A DNA stretch of 17,266 bases, from assembly GCA_016302185.1 (NCBI GenBank), contig JAEDOC010000030.1, positions 1-17,266 of the forward strand, in the 5' to 3' direction. Shown piece after piece: positions 1 through 7,060 of the stretch. How positions within the stretch are numbered: position 1 is the first letter of the stretch; every line of letters begins with the position of its first letter. Source of the DNA: Clostridium sp. (GTDB lineage: Bacteria > Bacillota > Clostridia > Lachnospirales > Lachnospiraceae). The notes under the pieces are model-generated. The model saw only the letters and a program-made list of their open reading frames with translations. It did not search any database and was not told where the DNA came from. The position numbers were made by a program, and so were the translations under genes.

Positions 1-1
1 G

Positions 2-289
2 ATTCATTCCCGTGTTCAGCAGCTGAAGGAAAGTGAGCAGATAGGAGTGCGGTATATGCAGGAATGGGAAGAGAGAGCCTATGAGAAGATGGAGGCGAAA
101 GAAGAGGGAAGAGAAGAGGGAAGAGAAGAAGGAAGAGAAGAAGGAAGAGAAGAAGGAATCCGTGCTTTGATTGAAGATAATTTGGAAGAGGGTATCGGTA
201 AAGAACGAATTATCAAGAAGGTGATGAAACGTTTTTTGGTGACAGAGCAGAAAGCAAAAGAGTATTATGAACGTTTTGCGGCAGAGTGA
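2..289 (+). CDS. Rpn-family nuclease/putative transposase, C-terminal part (5' end outside window)
   Basis: The reading frame is open from base 2, so the gene begins upstream of the window and only about 95 C-terminal residues are visible. The visible part starts with IHSRVQQLKESEQIG, then a charged helix (YMQEWEERAYEKMEAK), then five tandem EEGR/EEGI units, then a short helical tail ending FAAE. This layout is characteristic of the C-terminus of Rpn-family recombination-promoting nucleases (PD-(D/E)XK nuclease family transposases), which are abundant in Lachnospiraceae; the nuclease domain itself would be N-terminal and is not visible. An internal GTG at 47 lacks a convincing ribosome binding site and is unlikely to be the start. 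The gene is closed by the hairpin terminator at 315-352. Family knowledge suggests DNA cleavage that promotes RecA-independent recombination, but nothing here tests activity. Confidence 0.75.
   Translation: MHSRVQQLKESEQIGVRYMQEWEERAYEKMEAKEEGREEGREEGREEGREEGIRALIEDNLEEGIGKERIIKKVMKRFLVTEQKAKEYYERFAAE
101..160 (+). repeat. 12-bp tandem repeat encoding EEGR units
   Basis: Five consecutive 12-bp units of the form GAAGAGGGAAGA or GAAGAAGGAAGA encode EEGR four times and then EEGI. The array is in frame with the Rpn-type gene. It should be prone to slippage, but gain or loss of a unit keeps the frame. The two G/A variants of the third codon position suggest the units have begun to diverge. Confidence 0.85.
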
Positions 290-314
290 CCCTTGGGTGA
301 TGTAGAAAAGAGAG

Positions 315-352
315 AAAAGGATCCCGCGGAAGAGAACCGAGGGATCCTTTTT
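315..352. terminator. Bidirectional Rho-independent terminator
   Basis: An 11-bp stem (AAAAGGATCCC at 315-325 pairing with GGGATCCTTTT at 341-351) closes a 15-nt loop and is followed by a T-run on the plus strand. The A-run on the left gives an equivalent T-run on the minus strand. It lies between the convergent Rpn-type gene and the XRE-cupin gene and can serve both. Confidence 0.9.
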
Positions 353-447
353 GACGTAATATGAAAATATCAGGCTCAGAGTGTAAAAGCATTGCGGCAG
401 CCTTCAAAACAGTTGCCACAGGGCGCAAAAAATGTTAGTATTAAAGA

Positions 448-1038
448 CTAGAGAACCACTTCATTGCCATGAATAAAAGGATTCGGAGAGTTGATGGTAA
501 GAATCTTTACCACCCGGTTAGTGTTATTCACCCAGTTATGGGGAACCTCCGAGTGAATCTGCACGCTGTCTCCCGGATTCAGGCAATATTCTACGCCGTC
601 CAGAAAGACGGTCAGAACGCCTTCCAGAACATAGATGAATTCTTCCCCCTCGTGTCGGTTCATTTCCAGATTATCCGGGCTGGAATTGGCGAAGGGCATC
701 AGATGGAAGATCCGGGGCAGGCAGGTAAAATCTCTGGCATTGCCGTTGAGCAGATACTGAATAATCTGCGGGCTGATCTGTGAGCAGTGGAGTTCGAAAC
801 TGCGGCTGATCGGAGACTTCTCGATTTCATCCGAGGAATCGAAGAACGCGGACAGGCTGACGCCGAGAATATCTGCCAGCTTGGACAGAGAATCGATGGC
901 GATGGAGGAAAGACCTCTCTCCAGCTGGGAGAGGAATCCGATGGAAAGTCCGGACTCTTCGCTGAGCTGCTTTAAGGTGTATTTTTTTGCGGTTCGAAAC
1001 GCCTTGACCTTGGCGCCGATGGTGATATTGTGATCCAT
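448..1038 (-). CDS. XRE-family regulator with C-terminal cupin domain
   Basis: A 196-residue transcription factor. Residues 8-62 form a HTH_3/XRE DNA-binding domain (GAKVKAFRTAKKYTLKQLSE, then GLSIGFLSQLERGLSSIAID, typical of the recognition-helix region). Residues about 105-183 form a small cupin_2 barrel, with H129 and E133 in the HEGEEF motif and H167 in PHNW at the positions usually used for metal or ligand binding. The start is set at the ATG at 1038 because AGGGAG lies about 12 nt upstream on the minus strand; the frame stays open further upstream to 1161, but that stretch covers the promoter. Members of this family (for example SutR and PuuR types) usually sense a small metabolite and control neighbouring transport or catabolic genes. 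It is divergent from the threonine/serine exporter genes, so control of export plus autoregulation is the simplest inference. The ligand is unknown. Confidence 0.9.
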   Translation of the reverse strand: MDHNITIGAKVKAFRTAKKYTLKQLSEESGLSIGFLSQLERGLSSIAIDSLSKLADILGVSLSAFFDSSDEIEKSPISRSFELHCSQISPQIIQYLLNGNARDFTCLPRIFHLMPFANSSPDNLEMNRHEGEEFIYVLEGVLTVFLDGVEYCLNPGDSVQIHSEVPHNWVNNTNRVVKILTINSPNPFIHGNEVVL

Positions 1039-1065
1039 AAGTAACACTCCCTCTATGTTTCCTTC

Positions 1066-1099
1066 AGTTGATAAAAACGAAATATACCTACTATCAACT
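1066..1099. promoter_or_regulatory. Inverted repeat overlapping the regulator promoter (possible operator)
   Basis: AGTTGATA at 1066-1073 and its exact inverse TATCAACT at 1092-1099 are separated by 18 bp. The right arm overlaps the -10 box of the minus-strand promoter and the left arm lies in the early transcribed region, a typical arrangement for autorepression. The left half extends into TGATAAAAAC, the same string found twice near the exporter gene. Confidence 0.5.
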
Positions 1100-1125
1100 A
1101 TACAGGATAAATGGAAAAACGTCAA
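1097..1125 (-). promoter_or_regulatory. Sigma-A promoter of the XRE-cupin gene
   Basis: On the minus strand the -35 box TTGACG (1125-1120) and the -10 box TATAGT (1102-1097) are separated by exactly 17 bp. The ATG at 1038 is about 58 nt downstream of the -10 box. This is the clearest promoter in the window. Confidence 0.75.
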
Positions 1126-1138
1126 TAAAAGCGGGAAA

Positions 1139-1158
1139 ATTTTCACATTTGTGAAAAT
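1139..1158. promoter_or_regulatory. Palindrome in divergent regulatory region
   Basis: ATTTTCACA (1139-1147) and TGTGAAAAT (1150-1158) are perfect 9-bp inverted arms separated by two T residues. It lies just upstream of the -35 box of the minus-strand regulator promoter and upstream of the exporter genes. It looks like a dimeric regulator operator; there is no adjacent T-run to make it a terminator. Whether the XRE protein or another regulator binds it cannot be told. Confidence 0.5.
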
Positions 1159-1168
1159 CAAATACGAA

Positions 1169-1204
1169 TTGATAAAAACAGTCAGTAAATGATAAAAACA
1201 GTCA
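1169..1204 (+). promoter_or_regulatory. Direct repeats TGATAAAAACAGTCA upstream of exporter genes
   Basis: The 15-mer TGATAAAAACAGTCA occurs at 1170-1184 and 1190-1204, a period of 20 bp or about two helical turns. A third, shorter match TGATAAAAACG is at 1069-1079, 100 bp before the first. TTGATA (1169-1174) and GATAAA (1191-1196), spaced 16 bp, could be the -35 and -10 boxes for the exporter, which would place the repeats inside its promoter; that assignment is weak. Confidence 0.5.
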
Positions 1205-1227
1205 AAAAGAGAAAGGCTGCACGGAAC

Positions 1228-2034
1228 ATGAATGAGATGCTGAGAAAATACATTGATGAATGCTCCCAGATGGAACGGTTTAATCTGGTCACTCGCCTGG
1301 GCAACGACATATTAATTAACGGCGGCGAGATCTTCCGTGCCAATGAGGCGATGCAGTATGCTGCACGGACACTGCGGCTGGACAGCTTCAGCGCCTATGT
1401 GATTGCGAATGGTATTTTTTCCACGGTGGTGATTGACGGGCGGTTTCATTCCAGTAAGATTTGTTATGTTCCGTTGGCGCCTACCATGCTCTGCCGGGTG
1501 GAGGCGTTAAATGATTTGTCCCGGAAGATTGCGGACGGACTCTGCGGCCCCTATGAGATACGGTGCGAGCTGGACCGGATTGAGCGGATGCAGACAGCGG
1601 GAAAAAAAGCACAGATTCTGGCCAGCGGATTTGGCAGTGCCAGCTTCTGTTATCTGTTCCGCGGCAGCTTTTTCGATGCGGGTACCGCGTTTCTGGCCGG
1701 TGTGCTGTTATATCTCTTTTTGTTTTACGGTGCACCGCGGATTTCAGTTTCCCGAATTATGAGAAATATCCTGGCCAGCGGTCTGGTGGCGCTGTTCTGC
1801 TGTACGGCACACACGCTGGGACTGGGAGATAATCTGGATCGGATTATGATCGGAGCGATTTTCCCGATGGTACCGGGAATTCCACTGACCAATTCCATCC
1901 GGAATTTTATGGAAAATGATTATCTGTCCGGACTGATTCGTCTGGTGGATGCTTTTCTGACGGCAGGAAGTATTGCTATCGGTGTCGGTGTGGCGATGCG
2001 GCTCTGGCTGTCTGTTACGGGAGGTTTGCTGTGA
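1228..2034 (+). CDS. Threonine/serine exporter, ThrE N-terminal-domain subunit (DUF1212)
   Basis: A 268-residue protein matching the ThrE/DUF1212 half of the threonine/serine exporter family. The cytoplasmic N-terminal part carries LINGGEIFRANEAMQYAART, the usual G-x-E-x-x-R type motif. From about residue 130 there are several membrane segments, with the family signature PGIPLTNSIRNFMENDYLSG near residues 212-231. ATG 1228 is preferred because AGAGAAAGG lies about 12 nt upstream; the in-frame ATG at 1189 falls inside the direct repeats and has no ribosome binding site. The product should act with the next gene, which supplies the C-terminal half, to export threonine or serine by proton antiport. 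Its divergent arrangement with an XRE-cupin gene suggests metabolite-controlled expression. The exact substrate is inferred from the family only. Confidence 0.88.
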   Translation: MNEMLRKYIDECSQMERFNLVTRLGNDILINGGEIFRANEAMQYAARTLRLDSFSAYVIANGIFSTVVIDGRFHSSKICYVPLAPTMLCRVEALNDLSRKIADGLCGPYEIRCELDRIERMQTAGKKAQILASGFGSASFCYLFRGSFFDAGTAFLAGVLLYLFLFYGAPRISVSRIMRNILASGLVALFCCTAHTLGLGDNLDRIMIGAIFPMVPGIPLTNSIRNFMENDYLSGLIRLVDAFLTAGSIAIGVGVAMRLWLSVTGGLL

Positions 2035-2059
2035 AGCAGTTTGCGACAGGAGGTACACT

Positions 2060-2581
2060 ATGACACATTCGGAGCTGCAAGAATGGATGTCTCCCTATTT
2101 CTGGGAGGAGCTGGAACTGATCATCCGGACCTGCATCCAGCTGGTAATGGCCTATATTGGAACGGTCTCTTTTTCCGTGTTATTCAGCGTTCCACCAAAG
2201 CATTATTTTCACTGCGGAATCACCGGTGTGGTGGGGTGGGCGGTCTATCTGTTCATCAGCACGGAATTCAAGACGCCGATTGTAGCCACGTTTTTTGCCA
2301 GTGCGGTGCTGACGATGTATGCCCGGCGGCTGGCAGTGAAATGTAAGGCGACGACGACTGTATTTTTGCTCTGCGGAATTTTTACGCTGGTTCCGGGAGC
2401 CGGCATCTATTATACGGCGGCGAATTTCTTCACCGGGGACGGACAGGCAGCGCTGTTAAGCGGTATGGATACCATCAAGATGGCTGTGGCCATCGGACTG
2501 GGCATTGGAGTTGCCTATTCGGTTCCGGCACGGTGGTTTGGCTGGAAGAAGAAGGCAGAGGTATGGCAGGAGAATAATTAA
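2060..2581 (+). CDS. Threonine/serine exporter, ThrE C-terminal-domain subunit (DUF3815)
   Basis: A 173-residue integral membrane protein with about four or five hydrophobic segments. It carries the DUF3815/ThrE_2 hallmarks: GVVGWAVYLF, TPIVATFFASAVLTMYARRL, and LVPGAGIYYTAANFFTGD near the C-terminal half. The ATG at 2060 has a strong AGGAGG six nt upstream; the frame is open further upstream, but that part overlaps the preceding gene. It starts 25 nt after the first exporter gene, so the two are co-transcribed and probably form one hetero-oligomeric transporter equivalent to single-chain ThrE of Corynebacterium. The C-terminus is lysine-rich and cytoplasmic. No clear terminator is visible in the 55 bp before glf, so read-through into the polysaccharide locus is possible. 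Confidence 0.88.
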   Translation: MTHSELQEWMSPYFWEELELIIRTCIQLVMAYIGTVSFSVLFSVPPKHYFHCGITGVVGWAVYLFISTEFKTPIVATFFASAVLTMYARRLAVKCKATTTVFLLCGIFTLVPGAGIYYTAANFFTGDGQAALLSGMDTIKMAVAIGLGIGVAYSVPARWFGWKKKAEVWQENN

Positions 2582-2636
2582 GCCGGATGGATTGCCGGAA
2601 CGATTGGAAAAATAAGAAATATGAGGAGAATTACAG

Positions 2637-3752
2637 ATGAAACAGTATGATTATCTGTTGGCGGGAAGCGGACTTTTTGCAGCGGTGTTTGCCTGGGCGG
2701 CAAAACAGAAGGGAAAACGCTGCCTGGTGGTAGAGAAAAGAGATCACATCGGTGGAAATATCTACTGTAAAGAGATAGAAGGGATCCGGGTACATCAGTA
2801 TGGGGCCCATATTTTCCATACCTCTAATCGTGAGGTGTGGGACTTTGTCAATCAGTTTACGGAGTTTAACCGGTACACCAACAGTCCGGTGGCCAATTAT
2901 AAGGGCGAGATGTATAATATGCCCTTTAATATGAACACCTTCAGCAAGATGTGGGGCATCTCTACACCGGCGGAGGCAAAGGCTATCATAGAGGAGCAGC
3001 GCAGGGCGATTACCGGGGAACCGGGGAATCTGGAAGAACAGGCGATCTCCCTGGTGGGAACGGATATCTATCAGCGGTTGGTGAAGGGCTATACAGAAAA
3101 ACAGTGGGGACGTCCCTGCAGTGAGCTTCCTGCATTTATCATCCGCCGTCTTCCGGTGAGATTTACTTATGATAACAACTATTTTAATGATTTGTACCAG
3201 GGCATTCCGGTGGAGGGATACAATGCCCTGATCGAGAAGATGTTTGACGGCTGTGAGATCCGCACCGGAGTGGATTATCTGGAGCACAAGGAAGAGCTGG
3301 ATGCACTGGCGGACAAGGTGGTGTACACCGGCATGATCGATGCGTATTTCGGCCATTGCTACGGAACTCTGGAGTACCGGAGTCTGCGCTTTGAGACAGA
3401 GGTGCTGGACTGTGACAATTATCAGGGTGTGGCTGTGGTGAATTATACGGATCGGGAGACGCCCTACACCCGTATCATTGAGCACAAGCATTTTGAGTTC
3501 GGAACGCAGGAGAAGACGGTGATCACCAGAGAGTATCCGGCGGACTGGAAGCCGGGAAAGGAATCCTATTATCCGGTAAATGATGAGAAAAATCAGCTGC
3601 TCTACAGTCGTTATGAGAAGCTGGCGGAGAAGGAAGAAAAGGTAATCTTCGGCGGACGCCTGGCAGAGTATAAATACTACGATATGGATAAGGTCATTGA
3701 ATCCGCGCTTTCCTGTGCCAGGGAAGAATTCGGTGAGATTATGATTCGGTAA
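2637..3752 (+). CDS. glf: UDP-galactopyranose mutase
   Basis: Flavoenzyme of 371 residues that interconverts UDP-galactopyranose and UDP-galactofuranose in the cytoplasm, supplying Galf for surface glycans. The length and nearly every conserved block match the family: FAD-binding GSGLFAAVFA at residues 10-19, EKRDHIGGN at 33-41, QYGAHIFHT at 54-62, NLEEQAISLVG, KGYTEKQWGR around 150-160, RFTYDNNYF, EYRSLRFETE, and the C-terminal FGGRLAEYKYYDMD. One small deviation is Ala in place of the usual second Gly of GSGLFGAV. GAGGAGA about eight nt before the ATG sets the start. It is the first gene of the plus-strand polysaccharide locus. I found no convincing promoter in the preceding 55 bp; the best -35-like TTGCCG (2592) lacks a good -10 partner. 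Gal-lipid transfer in this locus would need a Galf transferase among the GT2 genes downstream. Confidence 0.96.
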   Translation: MKQYDYLLAGSGLFAAVFAWAAKQKGKRCLVVEKRDHIGGNIYCKEIEGIRVHQYGAHIFHTSNREVWDFVNQFTEFNRYTNSPVANYKGEMYNMPFNMNTFSKMWGISTPAEAKAIIEEQRRAITGEPGNLEEQAISLVGTDIYQRLVKGYTEKQWGRPCSELPAFIIRRLPVRFTYDNNYFNDLYQGIPVEGYNALIEKMFDGCEIRTGVDYLEHKEELDALADKVVYTGMIDAYFGHCYGTLEYRSLRFETEVLDCDNYQGVAVVNYTDRETPYTRIIEHKHFEFGTQEKTVITREYPADWKPGKESYYPVNDEKNQLLYSRYEKLAEKEEKVIFGGRLAEYKYYDMDKVIESALSCAREEFGEIMIR

Positions 3753-3816
3753 GAGATTTGCAGAGAGATAACTCCGGAGACTAGGCCTGCCGGATATGAG
3801 AACGAGGTTGGAAACA

Positions 3817-4671
3817 ATGGAAGGAAAATTTTACGAGCCGGAGGTTCTGCACCGGCTGCAGGAGGAGATTCTGTCTATTCTGGATGATTTTATCCGGATT
3901 TGTGAAGACTATCATCTGGAATATTTCGGTATCGCGGGAACCGGGATCGGTGCCATTCGCCATCATGGATTTATCCCTTGGGATGATGACATTGACATCG
4001 CCATGCCGCGCAGGGATTTTGAAAAGCTGATTAAAATCGTGGAGAAGAAGATGAGTGATCGCTATCTCATCCTCAATGCAAAAAATGATCCGAACTACCC
4101 GCTGATGACCACCCGTCTGGTAAAGCGGGGAACCGTGTTTGTGGAAGAGGTGATGAAGGATGTGGACTGTCCCTTCGGCATCTTCCTGGATCTGTATGTG
4201 CTGGACAATGTGGCGGACAATCCGGTTCTGTATCAGCTTCAGTCCTGGACGGCCTGGTTCTGGAGTAAGCTTATGATTCTGCGCAGTATTCCCCGCCCTA
4301 CGCTGCAGCAGCGGGGCCTGAAGGCAAAGCTGATCTGGACTGTATGCGGCCTGGTTCATAATGGAATGAAGCTTTTCCATATTTCTCCGGCGTGGCTGAG
4401 AGACTGCTGTGAGGCGGAGTGCCGAAGATATAATAAAAAGAAGACGAACCGGATGGCCTTTCTGCCGGATACCAGCCCTTACTGGAATGTGGTGGACAAG
4501 CGGTATTACCATCCGCTGAAGCAGCTGGAATTTGAAGGGCGCAGGATGAATTTCCCCGGCAATCTGGAAGAAATGCTGACGAAGATGTATGGGGATTACA
4601 TGCAGCTGCCCCCGGAGGATAAGAGGAAGACCCATTATCCGTACCGGCTGGAATTTGAGCAAGAGGAATAA
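3817..4671 (+). CDS. LicD-family phosphotransferase
   Basis: A 284-residue soluble protein of the LicD/FKTN nucleotidyltransferase-like superfamily, close to the size of pneumococcal LicD1/LicD2. The signature GFIPWDDDIDIAMPRRDFE covers roughly residues 51-68, with the metal-binding DDDID at 56-60; GIFLDLYVLD follows at about 111-120. Family members transfer phosphocholine, or related phospho-substituents, from a CDP-linked donor to teichoic acid or glycan sugars on the cytoplasmic side. The start at 3817 is chosen because GAGG ends nine nt upstream; an in-frame ATG at 3796 has a poorly placed ribosome binding site. It is followed by a flippase, an aminotransferase and a LicC-like cytidylyltransferase, which together suggest that its donor is a CDP-activated amino compound made by the same operon. 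The precise substituent is not determinable from sequence. Confidence 0.9.
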   Translation: MEGKFYEPEVLHRLQEEILSILDDFIRICEDYHLEYFGIAGTGIGAIRHHGFIPWDDDIDIAMPRRDFEKLIKIVEKKMSDRYLILNAKNDPNYPLMTTRLVKRGTVFVEEVMKDVDCPFGIFLDLYVLDNVADNPVLYQLQSWTAWFWSKLMILRSIPRPTLQQRGLKAKLIWTVCGLVHNGMKLFHISPAWLRDCCEAECRRYNKKKTNRMAFLPDTSPYWNVVDKRYYHPLKQLEFEGRRMNFPGNLEEMLTKMYGDYMQLPPEDKRKTHYPYRLEFEQEE

Positions 4672-4689
4672 AAAGGAACAGACAAGACG

Positions 4690-5976
4690 ATGAATCTGCT
4701 GAGACGGCTCCTTCTGGGGGGCGATGACAGGATAGAACAACGGAATATGAGCTGGAATATGCTGGGAAGCTTTCTCTATGCCCTGGCCTCCATGGTGCTG
4801 ACCATTGCGGTGGTGCAGATCGTGGGCGAGGATGAGGGCGGGATCTTCTCCTTCGCCTATTCTACCTTTGGCCAGCATATGTTTATGGTGGCTTATTTCG
4901 GGATCCGTCCGTTTCAGATTACTGATGCCGGGCGGAGATATACCTTTGGAGAGTATTTAAAGCTGCGGTTTCTGACCTGCGGCTGTGCGCTTCTGGCGGG
5001 GCTTGGCTATGTGTTCCTTCATCGGGATACCTATACCTGGGTCAAGGCAGCCACCATCTTTCTGATGGTGGCCTACAAGGTGGCAGATGGCTTTGCCGAT
5101 GTGTATGAGGCGGAATTCCAGAGGGACGGACGATTGTATCTGACCGGAAAGTCCAATACATTTCGGACGATTCTTTCTGTCACTGTGTTTCTGGGAAGCC
5201 TGGCGGCCACAAAAAATCTGGTGCTTTCCGGTGCTTTGGCAGTGGCGGCGCAGGTGCTTGGCGTTCTGCTGTTTAATGTGTCGGTGATTGGCTGTCTGCC
5301 CCAGGTGGACTGGGAACGGCGGCCGGGACGCTGCAGCCATCTGTTTCGGGAAAATATCGTTCTGTTTCTATCAGTGATTCTGGATTTCTATGTGTTCTCA
5401 GCGGCGAAATATGCCATTGAGGGCAATATGGCGGATAAATATCAGGCAGTGTTTGCAGCTATCTTTATGCCCACCAGCGTGATTAATCTGGTGGCGGGCT
5501 TTGTGATCCGCCCGTTTATTACCAAGCTTTCTCTGCAATGGGAAAACCGTCAGCTGTCAGCGTTCCGGGCGGTGATCGGCCGGCTGGCAGCGGTGATTGC
5601 GGCACTGACGGTGCTGGCGCTGGGAGGCGCATGGCTTCTGGGAATTCCGGTACTGTCTCTGTTGTATCCGAGACTTTCCTATCTCCTTTCGGAATGCAGA
5701 GTGCCGCTGCTTTTCATCATTCTGGGCGGTGCCTTTAACGCATACATCAACCTGTTTTATTACGCACTGATTATTATGCAGAAGCAGAAGCTGATCTTTT
5801 TGGGATACGTGTTTATCTCAGTGATGGCGGTTCTTATCTCCTCGCCCTGTGTACGGGCGGCGGGGATCGCGGGCGGCGCATTTTCCTATCTGATACTGAT
5901 GATGGTGCTGACCGTGTGCTTCGGCTCGTTGGCATTTTGGTTTTATCACAAGGAAAAGAGGGAACAAGATGATTAA
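4690..5976 (+). CDS. Wzx/TacF-type polysaccharide flippase (MOP superfamily)
   Basis: A 428-residue polytopic membrane protein with about 12 hydrophobic segments starting near residue 20 and a short basic tail (FYHKEKREQDD). The amphipathic N-terminus (MNLLRRLLLGGDDR) followed by SWNMLGSFLYALASMVLTIA is typical of the oligosaccharide flippase (RfbX/Wzx, MOP) group. The role expected from the family is flipping undecaprenyl-linked repeat units to the outer face. Its position beside LicD and a LicC-like enzyme recalls TacF, the flippase that selects phosphocholine-bearing teichoic acid chains in pneumococcus, so selectivity for LicD-decorated units is plausible but inferred. The gene starts 18 nt after licD, with AAGGAA as a moderate ribosome binding site, and its 3' end overlaps the aminotransferase by 8 nt. 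Confidence 0.85.
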   Translation: MNLLRRLLLGGDDRIEQRNMSWNMLGSFLYALASMVLTIAVVQIVGEDEGGIFSFAYSTFGQHMFMVAYFGIRPFQITDAGRRYTFGEYLKLRFLTCGCALLAGLGYVFLHRDTYTWVKAATIFLMVAYKVADGFADVYEAEFQRDGRLYLTGKSNTFRTILSVTVFLGSLAATKNLVLSGALAVAAQVLGVLLFNVSVIGCLPQVDWERRPGRCSHLFRENIVLFLSVILDFYVFSAAKYAIEGNMADKYQAVFAAIFMPTSVINLVAGFVIRPFITKLSLQWENRQLSAFRAVIGRLAAVIAALTVLALGGAWLLGIPVLSLLYPRLSYLLSECRVPLLFIILGGAFNAYINLFYYALIIMQKQKLIFLGYVFISVMAVLISSPCVRAAGIAGGAFSYLILMMVLTVCFGSLAFWFYHKEKREQDD

Positions 5977-7060
5977 TTTTACGGTGGGACCGGTGCAGAT
6001 GGAGGAGGAGATCCGGCGGATTGGCGCGGAGGAGATTCCTTATTTTCGGACACCGGAATTTTCGGAAGTAATGAAGGAAAATGAGCGGCTGATGGTGAAA
6101 TTCATGGAGGCAGAGAAAGGATCAAAGGCCCTGTTTCTGACCGGTTCGGGAACCTCGGCCATGGAAGCGGCGGTAATGAACCTCTTTACAAAAGAAGATC
6201 GCCTGCTGATTGTCAACGGCGGCAGTTTCGGCGCCCGTTTTGTAAAGATCTGTCAGATTCACCGGATCCCTTACGAGGAGATTCGACTGGAAAGCGGACA
6301 GGCACTGAAAGAGGAGCATCTGGCACCCTATGCGCAGGCGAAATTCACCGGATTTCTGGTAAATATGCATGAGACATCCACCGGCGTTCTCTATGATATG
6401 GAGTTAATCAGCCGGTTCTGCAGAGAGCATCAGCTCTGGTTGGTGGTGGATGCCATCAGTTCTTTCCTGGCGGATCCCTTTTTCATGGAAAAATGGGGCG
6501 TGGATCTGGTGTTGACCGGTTCCCAGAAGGCGCTGGCGCTGCCTCCGGGAATCGCGGTGATGGTACTGAATCGCCGTGCGGTAAAGCGGATTGAGGAAAA
6601 TCAGGTGGAATCCCTGTATTTTGATTTGAAGGAATATGTAAAGGACGGACTGAGAGGTCAGACGCCCTTCACTCCGGCGGTCAGCATTCTGATTCAGATG
6701 AATCACCGGCTGAGAGCGATTGAAAGAAAAGGAGTGCAGGCTGAACAGGCGCGGATTCAGGCGTTGGCAGAGGATTTCCGGAGTAAGGTGAAGGAGTTTC
6801 CCTTTGAGATTGTATCGGAATCCCTGTCCAATGCGGAGACCCCGCTGCATCCCACCGGAAGAAATGCGGACGGAACACCAGTGTCGGCGTACCGCATCTT
6901 CCAGATCTTAAAGGATGAATACGGCATTTTTATCTGTCCCAACGGCGGAGCGCTGGCGGATACAGTGTTCCGGGTGGGTCATATCGGAAATCTGACGGAG
7001 AAAGACAATGATGCATTGATAGCGGCATGGAAGGACATGCGGAACAGGGGGTTACTGTGA
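5969..7060 (+). CDS. Class V PLP aminotransferase, 2-aminoethylphosphonate transaminase-like
   Basis: A 363-residue fold-type I PLP enzyme of class V. Visible residues are the phosphate-binding TGSGTSAMEAA from residue 58, the pyridine-binding Asp D161 in VVDAISSF, the Schiff-base lysine K187 in SQKALALPPG, and the C-terminal FRVGHIGNLT containing the substrate-carboxylate arginine. The start FTVGPV and overall length fit the alanine-glyoxylate, serine-pyruvate and 2-aminoethylphosphonate (PhnW/PntB) transaminase group. GAGGGAAC before the ATG at 5969 is a good ribosome binding site, and the gene overlaps the flippase by 8 nt. Its stop overlaps the GTG start of a cytidylyltransferase; transaminase plus cytidylyltransferase is the established pairing in phosphonate tailoring loci (PntB/PntC). 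I infer that it makes the amino group of a surface substituent, possibly 2-aminoethylphosphonate. Without pepM and ppd nearby, the substrate is unproven. Confidence 0.85.
   Translation: MINFTVGPVQMEEEIRRIGAEEIPYFRTPEFSEVMKENERLMVKFMEAEKGSKALFLTGSGTSAMEAAVMNLFTKEDRLLIVNGGSFGARFVKICQIHRIPYEEIRLESGQALKEEHLAPYAQAKFTGFLVNMHETSTGVLYDMELISRFCREHQLWLVVDAISSFLADPFFMEKWGVDLVLTGSQKALALPPGIAVMVLNRRAVKRIEENQVESLYFDLKEYVKDGLRGQTPFTPAVSILIQMNHRLRAIERKGVQAEQARIQALAEDFRSKVKEFPFEIVSESLSNAETPLHPTGRNADGTPVSAYRIFQILKDEYGIFICPNGGALADTVFRVGHIGNLTEKDNDALIAAWKDMRNRGLL

Noticed and set aside
101..160. Short regular repeats as a CRISPR array
   Set aside because: The units are contiguous 12-mers without spacers and are translated in frame as EEGR.
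1038..1161. N-terminal extension of the XRE-cupin protein from an ATG at 1161
   Set aside because: The extension would cover the strong promoter at 1097-1125 and is hydrophobic and unlike the family; ATG 1038 has a good ribosome binding site.
1973..2059. Upstream start for the second exporter subunit within the first exporter gene
   Set aside because: AGGAGG directly before ATG 2060 decides the start, and the extra residues are cysteine/arginine-rich out-of-frame translation of the first gene.
2582..2636. Promoter or terminator between the exporter genes and glf
   Set aside because: TTGCCG at 2592 has no acceptable -10 box at 16-18 bp, and the repeated CCGG sequences do not form a stem followed by a T-run.
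2631..3491. Minus-strand open frame (about 286 codons) opposite glf
   Set aside because: glf matches its family block by block over this region; the antisense frame has no recognisable domain or start signal.
3781..4878. Long minus-strand open frame (about 365 codons) opposite licD and the start of the flippase gene
   Set aside because: It lies antisense to well-conserved coding sequence, lacks a ribosome binding site, and its His/Gln/Arg-rich composition is that of a shadow frame.
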